In this document: positions 28,191-36,663 of the stretch, in pieces
How positions within the stretch are numbered: the stretch's first letter is position 1
Layout of the letters: each line of letters begins with the position of its first letter
NCBI RefSeq assembly: GCF_000170895.1
Contig: NZ_ABCS01000011.1
Coordinates: 1 to 64,000 of the forward strand
DNA from: Plesiocystis pacifica SIR-1
GTDB taxonomy: Bacteria > Myxococcota_A > Polyangia > Nannocystales > Nannocystaceae
Length of the DNA: 64,000 nt
Direction: 5' to 3'
The notes under the pieces: generated by a model
The model's input: only the letters and a program-made list of their open reading frames with translations
The model's database searches: none
What the model was told of the DNA's origin: nothing
Translations under genes and position numbers: made by a program

Positions 28191-30077
28191 TCAAAGCCCC
28201 AGCGCGGTGCGCTGGGTCTGGCTCAGCTTGGGCACGATGTGGTTGGTGAAGTTGCTGTTCGACGCCTCCCGACGCAGCTCCCGAAGCTGCTGCGGGCTCA
28301 TGTTGCGGACCAGGGTCGTCAGCTCGAGGACCTTGTCGTCGGCGCGCCAGCTCAGGTGCTTGGCCATCTTCCACAGGCGATCGCCGGTCAGCGCCGCCGG
28401 GAGGGCCTGGGTCGTGTCCACGCAGGAGTAGATCGCCGCGCGCGAGGCTCCGCCGCGTCGAACCATGTAGTCGAAGGCCGCGCGCGCCGAGCCCTGGCGC
28501 GCCCAGTCGATGGTCGCGTTGGCGTCGACCCGCCAGCTGTCGAAGGCGGCCTGGACCCGCGCGTTGGGGATGCCGCGGGTCAGCTCCCACAGGCGCGCCG
28601 CGTCGACGTGCTCGACGTGGGTCTGCTTGACGCGATCGAACTCCCAGACCTGCGAATTGTCCTTGTCGAGGCCCGAGCGCTTGTTGTCTTCGTAGATGGT
28701 CCTCCTGTCGGAGGGGTACTCTTTCCGCCTCATCTCGGCCCTCAGGGCCGCCTGCGCGCCGTTCTTGATCGCGCGGATCAGCGTCTGCGGGAACAGACCT
28801 GCGTGGGTCTGGGCGCCGTGGGACTGCACGACGTTGTAGATCTTGATGTCGCCGTAGCGGAAGTTGCGTGCGTAGTAGTTCTTCCCCTGACGCAGGAAGC
28901 GATCGATGCTCATGATCTTGTGGCTGTCCCAGGGGTCCATGACCGTGACGTCCTGGACGTTGACCTGCGCGTCGAGGTTGTTCGGGAGCATGAGCGGGCC
29001 CCTGCCGAGGAGCCCGCCCGCTCGCACGAGGGGAAGCTGCACCGGGCTGGTCAAGGTCCACCCGTGGTCGTAGTGGGAGACCCCGACCCCGCTCTCGTTG
29101 GCGATGTAGCCCTCGACGCCGGCGACGTAGACCCACTGGTTTTGGGTCGTCTCGACGTGGCGCGAGAGCGTCATCTCGGCGAAGTTGCGGCAGGTCCCGG
29201 CCTTGATCTTCTCGAGGATGTAGCGGTTGATGTGCAGGGCGTGCTGCCCCATCCACCGGTCGGCGTCGGCGTTCGTCGTGACGGTGTCGTGGGCGTCCTT
29301 GATCGCCTGGCGCACCGGATCGAGGAACTCGTCTCGGCCGACGAGCGCGCCCACGAAGATCCTGTGCTTGGCGTAGGACTCGCCGTGGGTGGCGTCGACG
29401 GAGGCGCGCCGGTTGGCCACGCGCATCTTTTGATTGCGCACGTACTCCATCGTCTCCCCCTCTTTCAGGAACTGGAGCGAGCCGCCGCCCTCGCTGGCCC
29501 CGCCGCTCGCGCCAGCCGCTCCCAGGGGCGCGAGCGAGCGGCTCACGTCGCGTCCCTCGGTCACGGCGAGCGCGACCTCGTTGGCCTGGGCCTCGTAGCG
29601 GTCGCCCGACCGGCCGCCCCCTTCGGGCTGCTCTCCGCGGGCGCGCTGGAGCTCGTGGACGGCCTCGTGGGTCGCCTCGAACAGCGAGGGGGTGGAGCTG
29701 GCGAAGGCCACGTGGCCGTCGAGGGAGAAGCCCCGCGACCCGAGGGCCGCGTTGGCAGCCCTCGCCCGGCCGTCGAGGTGGGCCTTGGGCGCGACCCGTC
29801 GCTCCCCGAACGCGGCGTTGATCGTCGACAGGTGGGGATAGGCGCTCGCGGAGCCGCTGATCCCGAGGCTCGCTCGTTCGCGCGTCGCGTCGGCACCGCC
29901 GCCTCGATCGGCGTCGGCCTGGCGCTGCATTGCACCGAGAGACTCGACCTGCGGGCTGCGATCGGCGAGCAGCTGGAGCTCGCCGATCGTCCCCCCCGGA
30001 TGCGCCGCGCTCGGCCCCTGCTCGGAGCCCCTGCGAGCGGTCTGGACTTCGGGTTCGCGTTGCTTTCGCTGTGGCAT
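28191..30077 (-). CDS. eCIS-core (DUF4157-like) protein with a predicted Cys-His-Asp catalytic domain
   Basis: The 628-residue protein has no signal peptide. The N-terminus is low-complexity, then LQLLADRSPQVESLGAMQRQAD resembles the helix found in eCIS-associated proteins. Residues about 85-180 hold a degenerate zinc-protease-like eCIS-core domain with HEAVHELQRARGEQ (HExxH form at 137-141). After a Gly/Ser linker, residues about 210-420 contain AGTCRNFAEMTLSRH (Cys296), VSHYDHGWTLTS (His338) and VTVMDPWDSHKIM (Asp381). This order and spacing of GtCxxfA, HgW and DPW is that of transglutaminase-like cysteine enzymes. The remaining 200 residues are unrecognised. No eCIS structural gene is nearby. 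A cargo or toxin role is inference. The ATG at 30077 follows CCGGAG; a TTG lies 18 bases further up. Confidence 0.75.
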   Translation of the reverse strand: MPQRKQREPEVQTARRGSEQGPSAAHPGGTIGELQLLADRSPQVESLGAMQRQADADRGGGADATRERASLGISGSASAYPHLSTINAAFGERRVAPKAHLDGRARAANAALGSRGFSLDGHVAFASSTPSLFEATHEAVHELQRARGEQPEGGGRSGDRYEAQANEVALAVTEGRDVSRSLAPLGAAGASGGASEGGGSLQFLKEGETMEYVRNQKMRVANRRASVDATHGESYAKHRIFVGALVGRDEFLDPVRQAIKDAHDTVTTNADADRWMGQHALHINRYILEKIKAGTCRNFAEMTLSRHVETTQNQWVYVAGVEGYIANESGVGVSHYDHGWTLTSPVQLPLVRAGGLLGRGPLMLPNNLDAQVNVQDVTVMDPWDSHKIMSIDRFLRQGKNYYARNFRYGDIKIYNVVQSHGAQTHAGLFPQTLIRAIKNGAQAALRAEMRRKEYPSDRRTIYEDNKRSGLDKDNSQVWEFDRVKQTHVEHVDAARLWELTRGIPNARVQAAFDSWRVDANATIDWARQGSARAAFDYMVRRGGASRAAIYSCVDTTQALPAALTGDRLWKMAKHLSWRADDKVLELTTLVRNMSPQQLRELRREASNSNFTNHIVPKLSQTQRTALGL

Positions 30078-30223
30078 CGCTCCGGGGTGAAGCAATTTTC
30101 AGACCGGCGCCTCGACACGCCCCGAGGCGCAGCGGCGCTCTCGATCGGCGCCGCTGCGAGGCGATCCGCGATCGGGAAGCTGCGCGATCGGCAGCGCGGG
30201 TTTGCGAAGCTAGCGACGCCGAA

Positions 30224-31579
30224 TCAAGTGGGATCGGAGGCCTGGTTCAGGGCGCCCTGCTCTTCGAGGGCCTCGACCGCGGCGAGGTGGTCCTTGGTCC
30301 GGGCGATCTCTCCCATGATGGTCCCGCCGCACTTGGGGCACTCGGTCACGCCAACCTCGAGGACCACGCCGCAGCGCGGCCCCGAGCACAGGCTCGGGCG
30401 CCACGAGTAGCCAAACAGCGCGCCGATGCCCCCGCCGACGGCCCCGCCGATGGCCCCTCCGAACAGGACGCCGACGACGGAGCCGATGAGGGCCCCCTGC
30501 CAGGTCCGGCGCGGGCGGGCGCGGAACACCGGCTTGCCGAGGTTGGGCAGGCGCAGGCGCTCTTGGTAGCGCTCCTCGGCGTCGACGAGGGCGTCGTCGT
30601 GGGCGTCGAACTCGAGCTCGGCCAGGGCTGGCTCCCGGGTCGCGGGCTCGGGCCAGGAGTCTGGCGCGCCCCAGCGCAGCTGCTCGCGCAAGGCCGCGGC
30701 CTCGTTCGGCCCATCCTCTTCGAGGGCCGCCCAGGCCTCGTCGAAGACCTCGCGCTGGGAGGGGTTGAGGGCCCCTCGGCGACCCTCGACGAATTTCGCG
30801 TCCCGGGCCCCGGCGGCGTAGAGGGTGGCCAGGAGCTCGGCGGCGACGTCGGGCGGGTAGCGCAGGCTCGCGGACACCCAGGCCGTGGTCTGCATCTCGC
30901 CCATGCCCTCGGCGACGCTGCGCGGATCGAGGCAGGCGTTGGTCACGGGCACGCCCCAGCCCAGGGCGAAGCAGGCCAGGAAGCCCTCGACGGCCGTGGG
31001 CAGCTCGGCGCCCTCCCCCTCGGCCTCCTCGCCGCGGTAGCGCGGGCCGTCCGGGTTGCGCCCGCGCTCGAGCCGGGCGCGGTGGACCAGGGCCCGGGCG
31101 ACCTCGACGCAGGTCGGCCCGAGCATGGCCCGCAGGTCCCCGAGGCTGGACACGACGAAGCCCGCCGCGCGCTGGTCCTCGCCCGAGAGCCCGGCGAAGC
31201 GCAGCTCGCCCGCGAGGTGCTCGGCGATCACGTCCTTGTCGGGGCGCCGGCCGTCGACCACGCGGACCCCGAGGCTCTCGTCGTCCTCGCCGGCGTAGCG
31301 GAGCAGGCGGCGGATCAGCGCGCGCTGATCGACCAGCTCTCTATCCCAGCTCTCGGGCAGGTCCTCGGGGGTGTAGAGCTGGTAGGCCGTCGCGCAGCGC
31401 GGGGCGCCGAGGAGCTCGGACAGCTCGCCGAGGGTGTCGAGGAGCACGTCGAAGTCCGGCAGCGGCTCGGGCTCCTCGTCGACGGCGCGGACCCGCAGGT
31501 TTCCGGCCGGTCCCAGGAGCGGGCCCCAGATCCCCGCGGCGAGGTCGCCATGTTCGGGCTGTGGCATGGGTCGCACCAT
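30224..31579 (-). CDS. Membrane-associated protein with glycine-zipper segment and C-terminal zinc ribbon
   Basis: The 451-residue protein is mostly soluble and helical for its first 350 residues, with no family recognised. It then has a Gly-rich hydrophobic stretch with repeated GxxxG spacing (about 358-392, LIGSVVGVLFGGAIGGAVGG). The tail is a zinc ribbon with Cys398, Cys403, Cys414 and Cys417 (SLCSGPRCG...TECPKCGG). Glycine zippers insert in membranes or form pores or oligomers; the ribbon may bind metal or nucleic acid. The ATG at 31579 is chosen over one four codons later. It is transcribed divergently from hpnE with 90 bp between the starts. Confidence 0.65.
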   Translation of the reverse strand: MVRPMPQPEHGDLAAGIWGPLLGPAGNLRVRAVDEEPEPLPDFDVLLDTLGELSELLGAPRCATAYQLYTPEDLPESWDRELVDQRALIRRLLRYAGEDDESLGVRVVDGRRPDKDVIAEHLAGELRFAGLSGEDQRAAGFVVSSLGDLRAMLGPTCVEVARALVHRARLERGRNPDGPRYRGEEAEGEGAELPTAVEGFLACFALGWGVPVTNACLDPRSVAEGMGEMQTTAWVSASLRYPPDVAAELLATLYAAGARDAKFVEGRRGALNPSQREVFDEAWAALEEDGPNEAAALREQLRWGAPDSWPEPATREPALAELEFDAHDDALVDAEERYQERLRLPNLGKPVFRARPRRTWQGALIGSVVGVLFGGAIGGAVGGGIGALFGYSWRPSLCSGPRCGVVLEVGVTECPKCGGTIMGEIARTKDHLAAVEALEEQGALNQASDPT

Positions 31580-31669
31580 GGTCGACGCCAGGCGCCGTCC
31601 GTGCAATGCCTGTGATCTGGACCAAGGGTGGCGCCGCTGGGCCAGCGTACTCTCCCGCCGCAGGCCGCC

Positions 31670-33061
31670 ATGACGACTTCTGCTCCCACTCGCCGTCCTC
31701 GCACCCTCGTCGTAGGCGGCGGCTTCGCTGGCCTCGCCGCCGCCGTGCGCCTCGCCGACGCCTACGCCGGGGAGGGTTACTCCGGGCGCGAGGTCCTGGT
31801 CGTCGAGGCCGCCAAGGTCGGAGGCGGGCGCTCGCGCTCGTTCCACGACAAGGTCACCGGCCGCGAGATCGACAACGGCCAGCACCTGCTGATGGGCTGC
31901 TACTACGAGACGCTCGCGTTCTTGCGCAGCATCGACGCGCCCATCGACGAGGCCATCCACTTCCAGCGCGACCTGGCCCTGACCATGGTCAAGCCCGGCG
32001 GCAAGACCATCGACCTGGCCTGCCCCGCCCTGCCCGCGCCCTTGCACCTCGCCGCCGGCTTGCTGCGCATGCGCGGCCTGGGCCTGCTGCACCGGGCCTC
32101 GGCCCTGCGCGCCGGCGTGATGCTGCGCGGGGAGATCGAGCGCCCCGACGACGGGGAGACCTGCGACGCCTGGCTGCGCCGCCTGGACCAGACCCAGGCC
32201 GTGCGGGCGGCTTTCTGGGAGCCGCTGATCTGGGCCGTGCTCAACGACGACCCCCTCGTCGCCTCGGCGGCCATGCTCGTCGCCGTGCTCGAGCGGGCGT
32301 TCATGTCGACCCGCGACGCCTCGCGCCTGGGCGTGCCCAAGCGCCCGCTCTCGGACATCTACGTCGGCCCCGCCGTCGACTACATCCGCTCCCAGGGCGG
32401 CGAGGTGCGCTTCGCCAGCCCCGCGCGCAGCTTGGATCTCGACGCCGACGGCAAGATCGCCGGCGTGACTCTCAAGTCGGGGGAGCAGCTCGAGGCCGAC
32501 ACCGTCATCACCGCGGTCCCGCCCCACGCCCTGCTGGCCATGCTGCCCGAGGCCGCCACCGAGCACCTGGTGTTCCGGGACGTCGCGCGCCTCGAGGCCT
32601 CGCCCATCGTCAACCTGTGGGCGACCCTCGACCGCCCCATCCTCGGCCCCCTCGACCGCGACTTCGTCGGTCTGGTGGCCAGCCCGCTGCACTGGCTGTG
32701 GGACCGCGACCGCATCACCGGCGAGGGCTCGAAGGACACCAACTTGCTCTCGGTCACGATCTCCGGCGCCCGGGCCACGGTCCACGACCACCCCGAGGCC
32801 CTGCGCGAGGTCTTCGTCCAGGAGCTGGAGCGCTTCTTCCCCGGCCACGGCGCCAGCGTGCGCAGCTTTCGGGTGGTCAAGGAAAAGCGCGCGACCATCA
32901 GCCACGCCGCGGGCACCTACCGCCGACGTCCGCCCACCCGCAGCCCCATCCCGGGCCTGTTGCTGGCCGGCGACTGGGTGCGCACGGGGATCCCGGCGAC
33001 CATCGAGAGCGCGGTCCAAAGCGGCCACGACGCGGCCAGCATCGCCCTCGGCCTGCGCTAG
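31670..33061 (+). CDS. hpnE: Hydroxysqualene dehydroxylase (HpnE, FAD-dependent)
   Basis: The 463-residue amine-oxidase/desaturase-like flavoprotein reduces hydroxysqualene to squalene. RTLVVGGGFAGLAAAVRLAD (11-30) is the Rossmann FAD site, and VLVVEAAKVGGGRSRSFHD continues it. The HpnE-specific EIDNGQHLLMGCYYETLAFL and FWEPLIWAVLNDDPLVASAAML blocks are present. The C-terminal FAD motif reads GLLLAGDWVRTGIPATIESAVQSGHDAA. With hpnC and hpnD this completes the squalene-forming set, although it is separated from them here. The ATG at 31670 lies 17 bases after a TACTCT box (31647-31652); a further upstream GTG is less likely. Confidence 0.93.
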   Translation: MTTSAPTRRPRTLVVGGGFAGLAAAVRLADAYAGEGYSGREVLVVEAAKVGGGRSRSFHDKVTGREIDNGQHLLMGCYYETLAFLRSIDAPIDEAIHFQRDLALTMVKPGGKTIDLACPALPAPLHLAAGLLRMRGLGLLHRASALRAGVMLRGEIERPDDGETCDAWLRRLDQTQAVRAAFWEPLIWAVLNDDPLVASAAMLVAVLERAFMSTRDASRLGVPKRPLSDIYVGPAVDYIRSQGGEVRFASPARSLDLDADGKIAGVTLKSGEQLEADTVITAVPPHALLAMLPEAATEHLVFRDVARLEASPIVNLWATLDRPILGPLDRDFVGLVASPLHWLWDRDRITGEGSKDTNLLSVTISGARATVHDHPEALREVFVQELERFFPGHGASVRSFRVVKEKRATISHAAGTYRRRPPTRSPIPGLLLAGDWVRTGIPATIESAVQSGHDAASIALGLR

Positions 33062-33142
33062 CAAGGGGCGCTGTTTTCGCGCTTTCCCTTCTCATTTCGG
33101 GGGCTCGTCAGGATCGCTCCGGGGGTTTATATCTTCGCGCCA

Positions 33143-34165
33143 ATGACCCGCCGCCGCCGGACCGCTCGCGCCCTGCTCCTCGCCCTCCCCTGCACGCTGC
33201 TCGCCCTCTTTGCTGCCTGCGTCGAGCCGCCTGCGGCTACGCCCAGCGAGGGAGAAGCCGAGCAGGCCGAGGCGCCCGCCAACGCCGAGGCCAAGGCCGT
33301 CAAGCCGATCTCGCCGGCCGAGCAAGCCGCCAAGCAGCGCCAGAAGAACAACCCCCACGCCCGAGGCAAGCGCGAGCCCCTCGACCCGGCCAAGTTCCCC
33401 GAGGATCCCGCCTTCGCCGGGGCGCCCCTCGCCTCGAACACCCTCGCCGGCGGCCTGCTGTCCGAGGACTACGTCATCGGCGAAGGGGCCGAGGCCGTCA
33501 AAGGCTCCGAGGTCTCCGTGCACTACCGCGGCACGCTCGCGAACGGCGACATCTTCGACACCTCCAAAAAGCGCGACAAGCCGTTCACCTTCACCCTCGG
33601 CCAGGGCCGGGTCATCAAGGGCTGGGACCAGGGCGTGGTCGGCATGAAGGTCGGCGGCAAGCGCAAGCTGGTGGTTCCCGCGGACCTGGCCTACGGCAAG
33701 CGGGCTCGGGGCATCATCCCCGCCGACGCGGACCTGACCTTCACCATCGAGCTCGTCGAGATCATCCCGCCCCTGCCCCCGGCCAGGGGCCCCGAGGCCT
33801 TCGAGGGCAAGCCGGTGCGCACCCTCGAGCTCGACGGCGGCGTGGTCGTCGAGGTGTTCGGCGAGGGCACCGGCGAGGCCGTGGCCAAGAAGGGCGACAC
33901 CGTCTCCGTGCACTACACCGGCACGCTCACCGACGGCACCGTGTTCGACACCTCCAGCAAGCGCGGCAAGCCCATCGAGTTCCCCCTCGGGGCGGGCCGG
34001 GTCATCAAGGGCTGGGACATGGGCATCGACGGCATGAAGGTCGGCGAGCTGCGCCGCCTGAAGATCCCCGCGGACCTGGCCTACGGCGCCCGGGCCAAGG
34101 GCAAGATCCCCGCCAACTCCGACCTGGTGTTCACCGTCGAGTTGATGCGGATCAAGGCCAAGTAG
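33143..34165 (+). CDS. Lipoprotein with two FKBP-type peptidyl-prolyl isomerase domains
   Basis: The 340-residue lipoprotein has the signal LLLALPCTLLALFAAC (Cys26), a Pro/Ala/Glu-rich linker and two FKBP domains in tandem. The first (about 110-208) has VSVHYRGTLANGDIFDTS, FTFTLGQGRVIKGWDQGVVG, LVVPADLAYGKRARGIIP and DLTFTIELVEI. The second (about 235-338) has VSVHYTGTLTDGTVFDTS, IEFPLGAGRVIKGWDMGIDG, LKIPADLAYGARAKGKIP and DLVFTVELMRI. Both keep the aromatic pocket residues, so both could be active in folding envelope proteins. TATCTT (33130-33135) lies seven bases before the ATG. Confidence 0.92.
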   Translation: MTRRRRTARALLLALPCTLLALFAACVEPPAATPSEGEAEQAEAPANAEAKAVKPISPAEQAAKQRQKNNPHARGKREPLDPAKFPEDPAFAGAPLASNTLAGGLLSEDYVIGEGAEAVKGSEVSVHYRGTLANGDIFDTSKKRDKPFTFTLGQGRVIKGWDQGVVGMKVGGKRKLVVPADLAYGKRARGIIPADADLTFTIELVEIIPPLPPARGPEAFEGKPVRTLELDGGVVVEVFGEGTGEAVAKKGDTVSVHYTGTLTDGTVFDTSSKRGKPIEFPLGAGRVIKGWDMGIDGMKVGELRRLKIPADLAYGARAKGKIPANSDLVFTVELMRIKAK

Positions 34166-34208
34166 GCCGAGCGGGCCAAGCCAGCCCGGGGCGCCGCGTT
34201 CGAGGGCG

Positions 34209-35012
34209 TCAGCGCACCGTCACGCGGCTGCGCGTATAGGCCAGGCCCACGCCCGTGCCGCCAAGGGCGAGGCCCAGGGTGATGCCGCCGATCTGCGCCG
34301 CCCGGGCGTTGGCCTTGGGCATGTCGACCCAGATCGGCATGGTCGCCAGCAATACCCCCGCCGTGGGCCCGACGACGGCCAGGGCGAAGCCCAACCAGCC
34401 GACCCAGCGCGGGATGGGCTTGACGCTCAGCTCGTAGTGGGAGCGGTAGCCCGGCAGCTCGAAGGCGCGGCTTGGCCGGGCGGTGCTGCTGGTCAGGAAG
34501 TAGCGCCCCGTCGCGGGCACGGGCACGTTGCAGGGCGTCGCGCACAGCTTCCGGTAGTGGATCATCCGGACGTAGCCGTTGGGCACGAAGTGGGTCGTGT
34601 CCGACTCGATGCGGTTGAGCACGAAGGCGTCGTCGCCCTTTTCGGTGACGAGGGTGACCGTGGGCGCGCGCGGGTCCCCGACGGGTGGGTCCGCGACGAC
34701 CCCTCCGGGCACACCTCCCGGCACGCCCCCCGGCACCCCTTCGGGCGGGCTCTGGGCGGAGGCGGAGCCGCCGGGGGTCCCGGCTGGGTGGTCCGCCTGC
34801 TTGGTCCCCCCGGGCCCTCCAGGCGCGTCGTTGCCCGTGGGAATGGCCGGAGGCTCGGCGGGCCGCTGCGTGCCCTCGGGAATGCCAGGCGAGGCGCCTG
34901 GATTGGCGCGGGCCAAGCCCGGCCCGAAGGCGAGGAGCAGGCCGAGGACGCTCGCGCAGGTCCGCGCGGCCCCTCTAGAGCGGAGTGTGTCGATCGTCAT
35001 GGCGCGTGTCAT
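34209..35012 (-). CDS. Secreted membrane protein with Pro/Gly-rich repeats
   Basis: The 267-residue protein has a signal sequence (ASVLGLLLAFGPGLARA), then a Pro/Gly-rich stretch with a repeat PGGVPGGVPGGV. A beta-rich domain follows, containing RKLCATPCNVPVPATGRYFL and LPGYRSHYELSVKPI. This resembles a short PEGA-like domain in a myxobacterial family whose C-C pair is conserved. Two membrane helices end it (WVGWLGFALAVVGPTAGVLLA and QIGGITLGLALGGTGVGLAYT). The ATG is two bases after the stop of the upstream lipoprotein gene, so the two are coupled. Function unknown. Confidence 0.65.
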   Translation of the reverse strand: MTRAMTIDTLRSRGAARTCASVLGLLLAFGPGLARANPGASPGIPEGTQRPAEPPAIPTGNDAPGGPGGTKQADHPAGTPGGSASAQSPPEGVPGGVPGGVPGGVVADPPVGDPRAPTVTLVTEKGDDAFVLNRIESDTTHFVPNGYVRMIHYRKLCATPCNVPVPATGRYFLTSSTARPSRAFELPGYRSHYELSVKPIPRWVGWLGFALAVVGPTAGVLLATMPIWVDMPKANARAAQIGGITLGLALGGTGVGLAYTRSRVTVR

Positions 35013-35014
35013 GG

Positions 35015-35515
35015 TCAGTAGCCCACCCGCTGAAACAAGCTGAATTCGAAGTTGCTGAACTCGACGGAGGCGTCCTCGTCGAGGGCGTCGACGAGGGGCG
35101 CCGCGCAGCTGAGGGTCCCGGACATGCGCGCCCGGTCGCCCTGGCTCCACTCCTCCGTGGCCAGGGTGTCGAGCACGAGGGTGCAGGCCACGGGGTCGCT
35201 GAAGTCCCCGCTGTCGAACCACGTGCCCCCCGATCGCCACTCGACGTCGACCTGCTGCGAGCCCTCGACGAAGCCCCCGCCGGCGGTCGAATCGATCTCC
35301 ACGCTCATGCTCGAACCGGGCACGGCGAGGTCGACCTGGTAGGGGAAAATGGTCGTGCCACAGGTGGCGTCGGTGCTCTCGTAGGTGCCGCTGAGGGCCC
35401 CCGAGATCTCATATTGGAAGCTGCAGTGCTCCTCTTCGAAGCTGCAGCCTCCGCCTGCGACCACGGCGGCGAGCACCAGGCACGCTCCCAGGGTCGATGG
35501 TCTAGGTGTCCACAT
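35015..35515 (-). CDS. Small lipoprotein of unknown function
   Basis: The 166-residue lipoprotein has the signal LVLAAVVAGGGC (Cys24) followed by a beta-rich body with several cysteines (HCSFQYEISGALSGTYEST, TCGTTIFPYQVDL, VACTLVLDTLAT, LSCAAPLVDAL). The pattern of alternating hydrophobic strands suggests a compact beta-sandwich. I recognise no family. It is the first gene of a two-gene operon with the Pro/Gly-rich membrane protein. Confidence 0.65.
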   Translation of the reverse strand: MWTPRPSTLGACLVLAAVVAGGGCSFEEEHCSFQYEISGALSGTYESTDATCGTTIFPYQVDLAVPGSSMSVEIDSTAGGGFVEGSQQVDVEWRSGGTWFDSGDFSDPVACTLVLDTLATEEWSQGDRARMSGTLSCAAPLVDALDEDASVEFSNFEFSLFQRVGY

Positions 35516-35609
35516 GGGGCCGGTCTAACACGCAGGGGCGAGACCGAGCAATCTGGCTAGAACACCCCCCTGCCCCGCTTTCGAGGCCTTTGGGGGCTTT
35601 GGGGGCGAC

Positions 35610-36602
35610 TCACCTCCCGCCGAGCTTGACCGTCGCCGTCTGCTCGTTGCTGTCCCCGCCCGGATCGTCGCCCAGGGGCCCCGACCCGACCTCGACCAGG
35701 CCACCGCTGGCCGTGCGCAGCTGCGTCCCCGGCTTGGCGTGGGCCCGGCGAATCACGGCCAGGCCCACGGCGCTCGAGCCGTCGTTGCTCGGCGCCCAGC
35801 TGGTCCACGCCCCGACCTCTTTGTCCTCGGCGAGGAGCGCGATGGGGCCGTCGGCCATGGCCTGACTCGGCGGCTCCATGGCCATCACCCGAACCATCAC
35901 GCGGTTGACCTGGCCGCGGTTGTGGATGCGGGACAGGGGCTCCTGGCCGAGGTAGCAGCCCTTGGCGTAGGACACCGCGTCGACGAAGCCGATCTCGGGG
36001 GGGAAGCGGTCGGGGGTCAGCTCGAAGCCCCACGCGGGTCGGGCCTGGTCGACGCGGGCGCGGGTGAAGGTCGGCGCGTCGGCGACCTGGCTGCCGGCGG
36101 CCGCGAGGGCGGCGGCGGCCTCGGCCAGGGCGCTCGTCGAACCCAGCCACAGCTCCCCCGCCAGCGGGTGGGCGCAGGTGAAGCGGGCGACCCCCGCGGG
36201 CGCCTCGACCTTGGCCTCGCTGAGGCTCCCAAAGCGGAGCAGCAAGGCGGCCGCCCCGGGCTCGGGGGTCTCGAGCTCGACGTCGTCCATGATGATGTGG
36301 TCGTCGAGGGCCTTGGTGACGGACTCGGCGAGCTCGGCGGGGAGCGCCAGCGCCAGGCGGGTCTCGTCCTCGTCGTCCGGATCGACCGTAGCGAGCACCC
36401 ACAGCTCGCTGACGAGCTTGCCCTTGACGGTCAGCAGGCCCGCCGGGATGGCGCGGCCGGGCGTGAGCGCGCTGACGTCGGCGGTCAGCAGGCCCTGGAG
36501 GAAGCGGGCGGCGTCCTCTCCCGCGACGTGGACGACGGCGCGATCTTGGCGGGGGAGCGCGGACAAGAGGACGTGGCGGGCGGGCACGAGCCAAGCAAAC
36601 AC
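35610..36602 (-). CDS. ygfZ: YgfZ/GcvT-like folate-binding protein
   Basis: About 330 residues. YgfZ-family proteins help maintain iron-sulfur enzymes and bind tetrahydrofolate through a GcvT-like fold. VVHVAGEDAARFLQGLLTADVSAL (about residues 25-48) is the N-terminal motif, and AVSYAKGCYLGQEPLSRIHNRGQVNR carries the signature KGCYxGQE with a conserved Cys. The start is likely a GTG at 36602, with another at 36587. Upstream reading in the same frame lacks conservation. The gene diverges from the TolC-like gene with about 60 bp between starts. Confidence 0.88.
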   Translation of the reverse strand: MFAWLVPARHVLLSALPRQDRAVVHVAGEDAARFLQGLLTADVSALTPGRAIPAGLLTVKGKLVSELWVLATVDPDDEDETRLALALPAELAESVTKALDDHIIMDDVELETPEPGAAALLLRFGSLSEAKVEAPAGVARFTCAHPLAGELWLGSTSALAEAAAALAAAGSQVADAPTFTRARVDQARPAWGFELTPDRFPPEIGFVDAVSYAKGCYLGQEPLSRIHNRGQVNRVMVRVMAMEPPSQAMADGPIALLAEDKEVGAWTSWAPSNDGSSAVGLAVIRRAHAKPGTQLRTASGGLVEVGSGPLGDDPGGDSNEQTATVKLGGR

Positions 36603-36663
36603 CGGGGCCGTGGCATCTTGCAACCCTTGCCGAAGCCCGCCTGGACAGGTAGCTCTGTCGGGA

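Noticed and set aside
28191..30077. Possible complete eCIS locus
   Set aside because: No sheath, tube, baseplate or AAA ATPase genes occur on either side; only the core-domain protein is present.
34700..34745. Apparent short DNA repeat resembling a CRISPR or satellite
   Set aside because: It encodes the PGGVPGGVPGGV segment of the Pro/Gly-rich protein and has no spacer structure.
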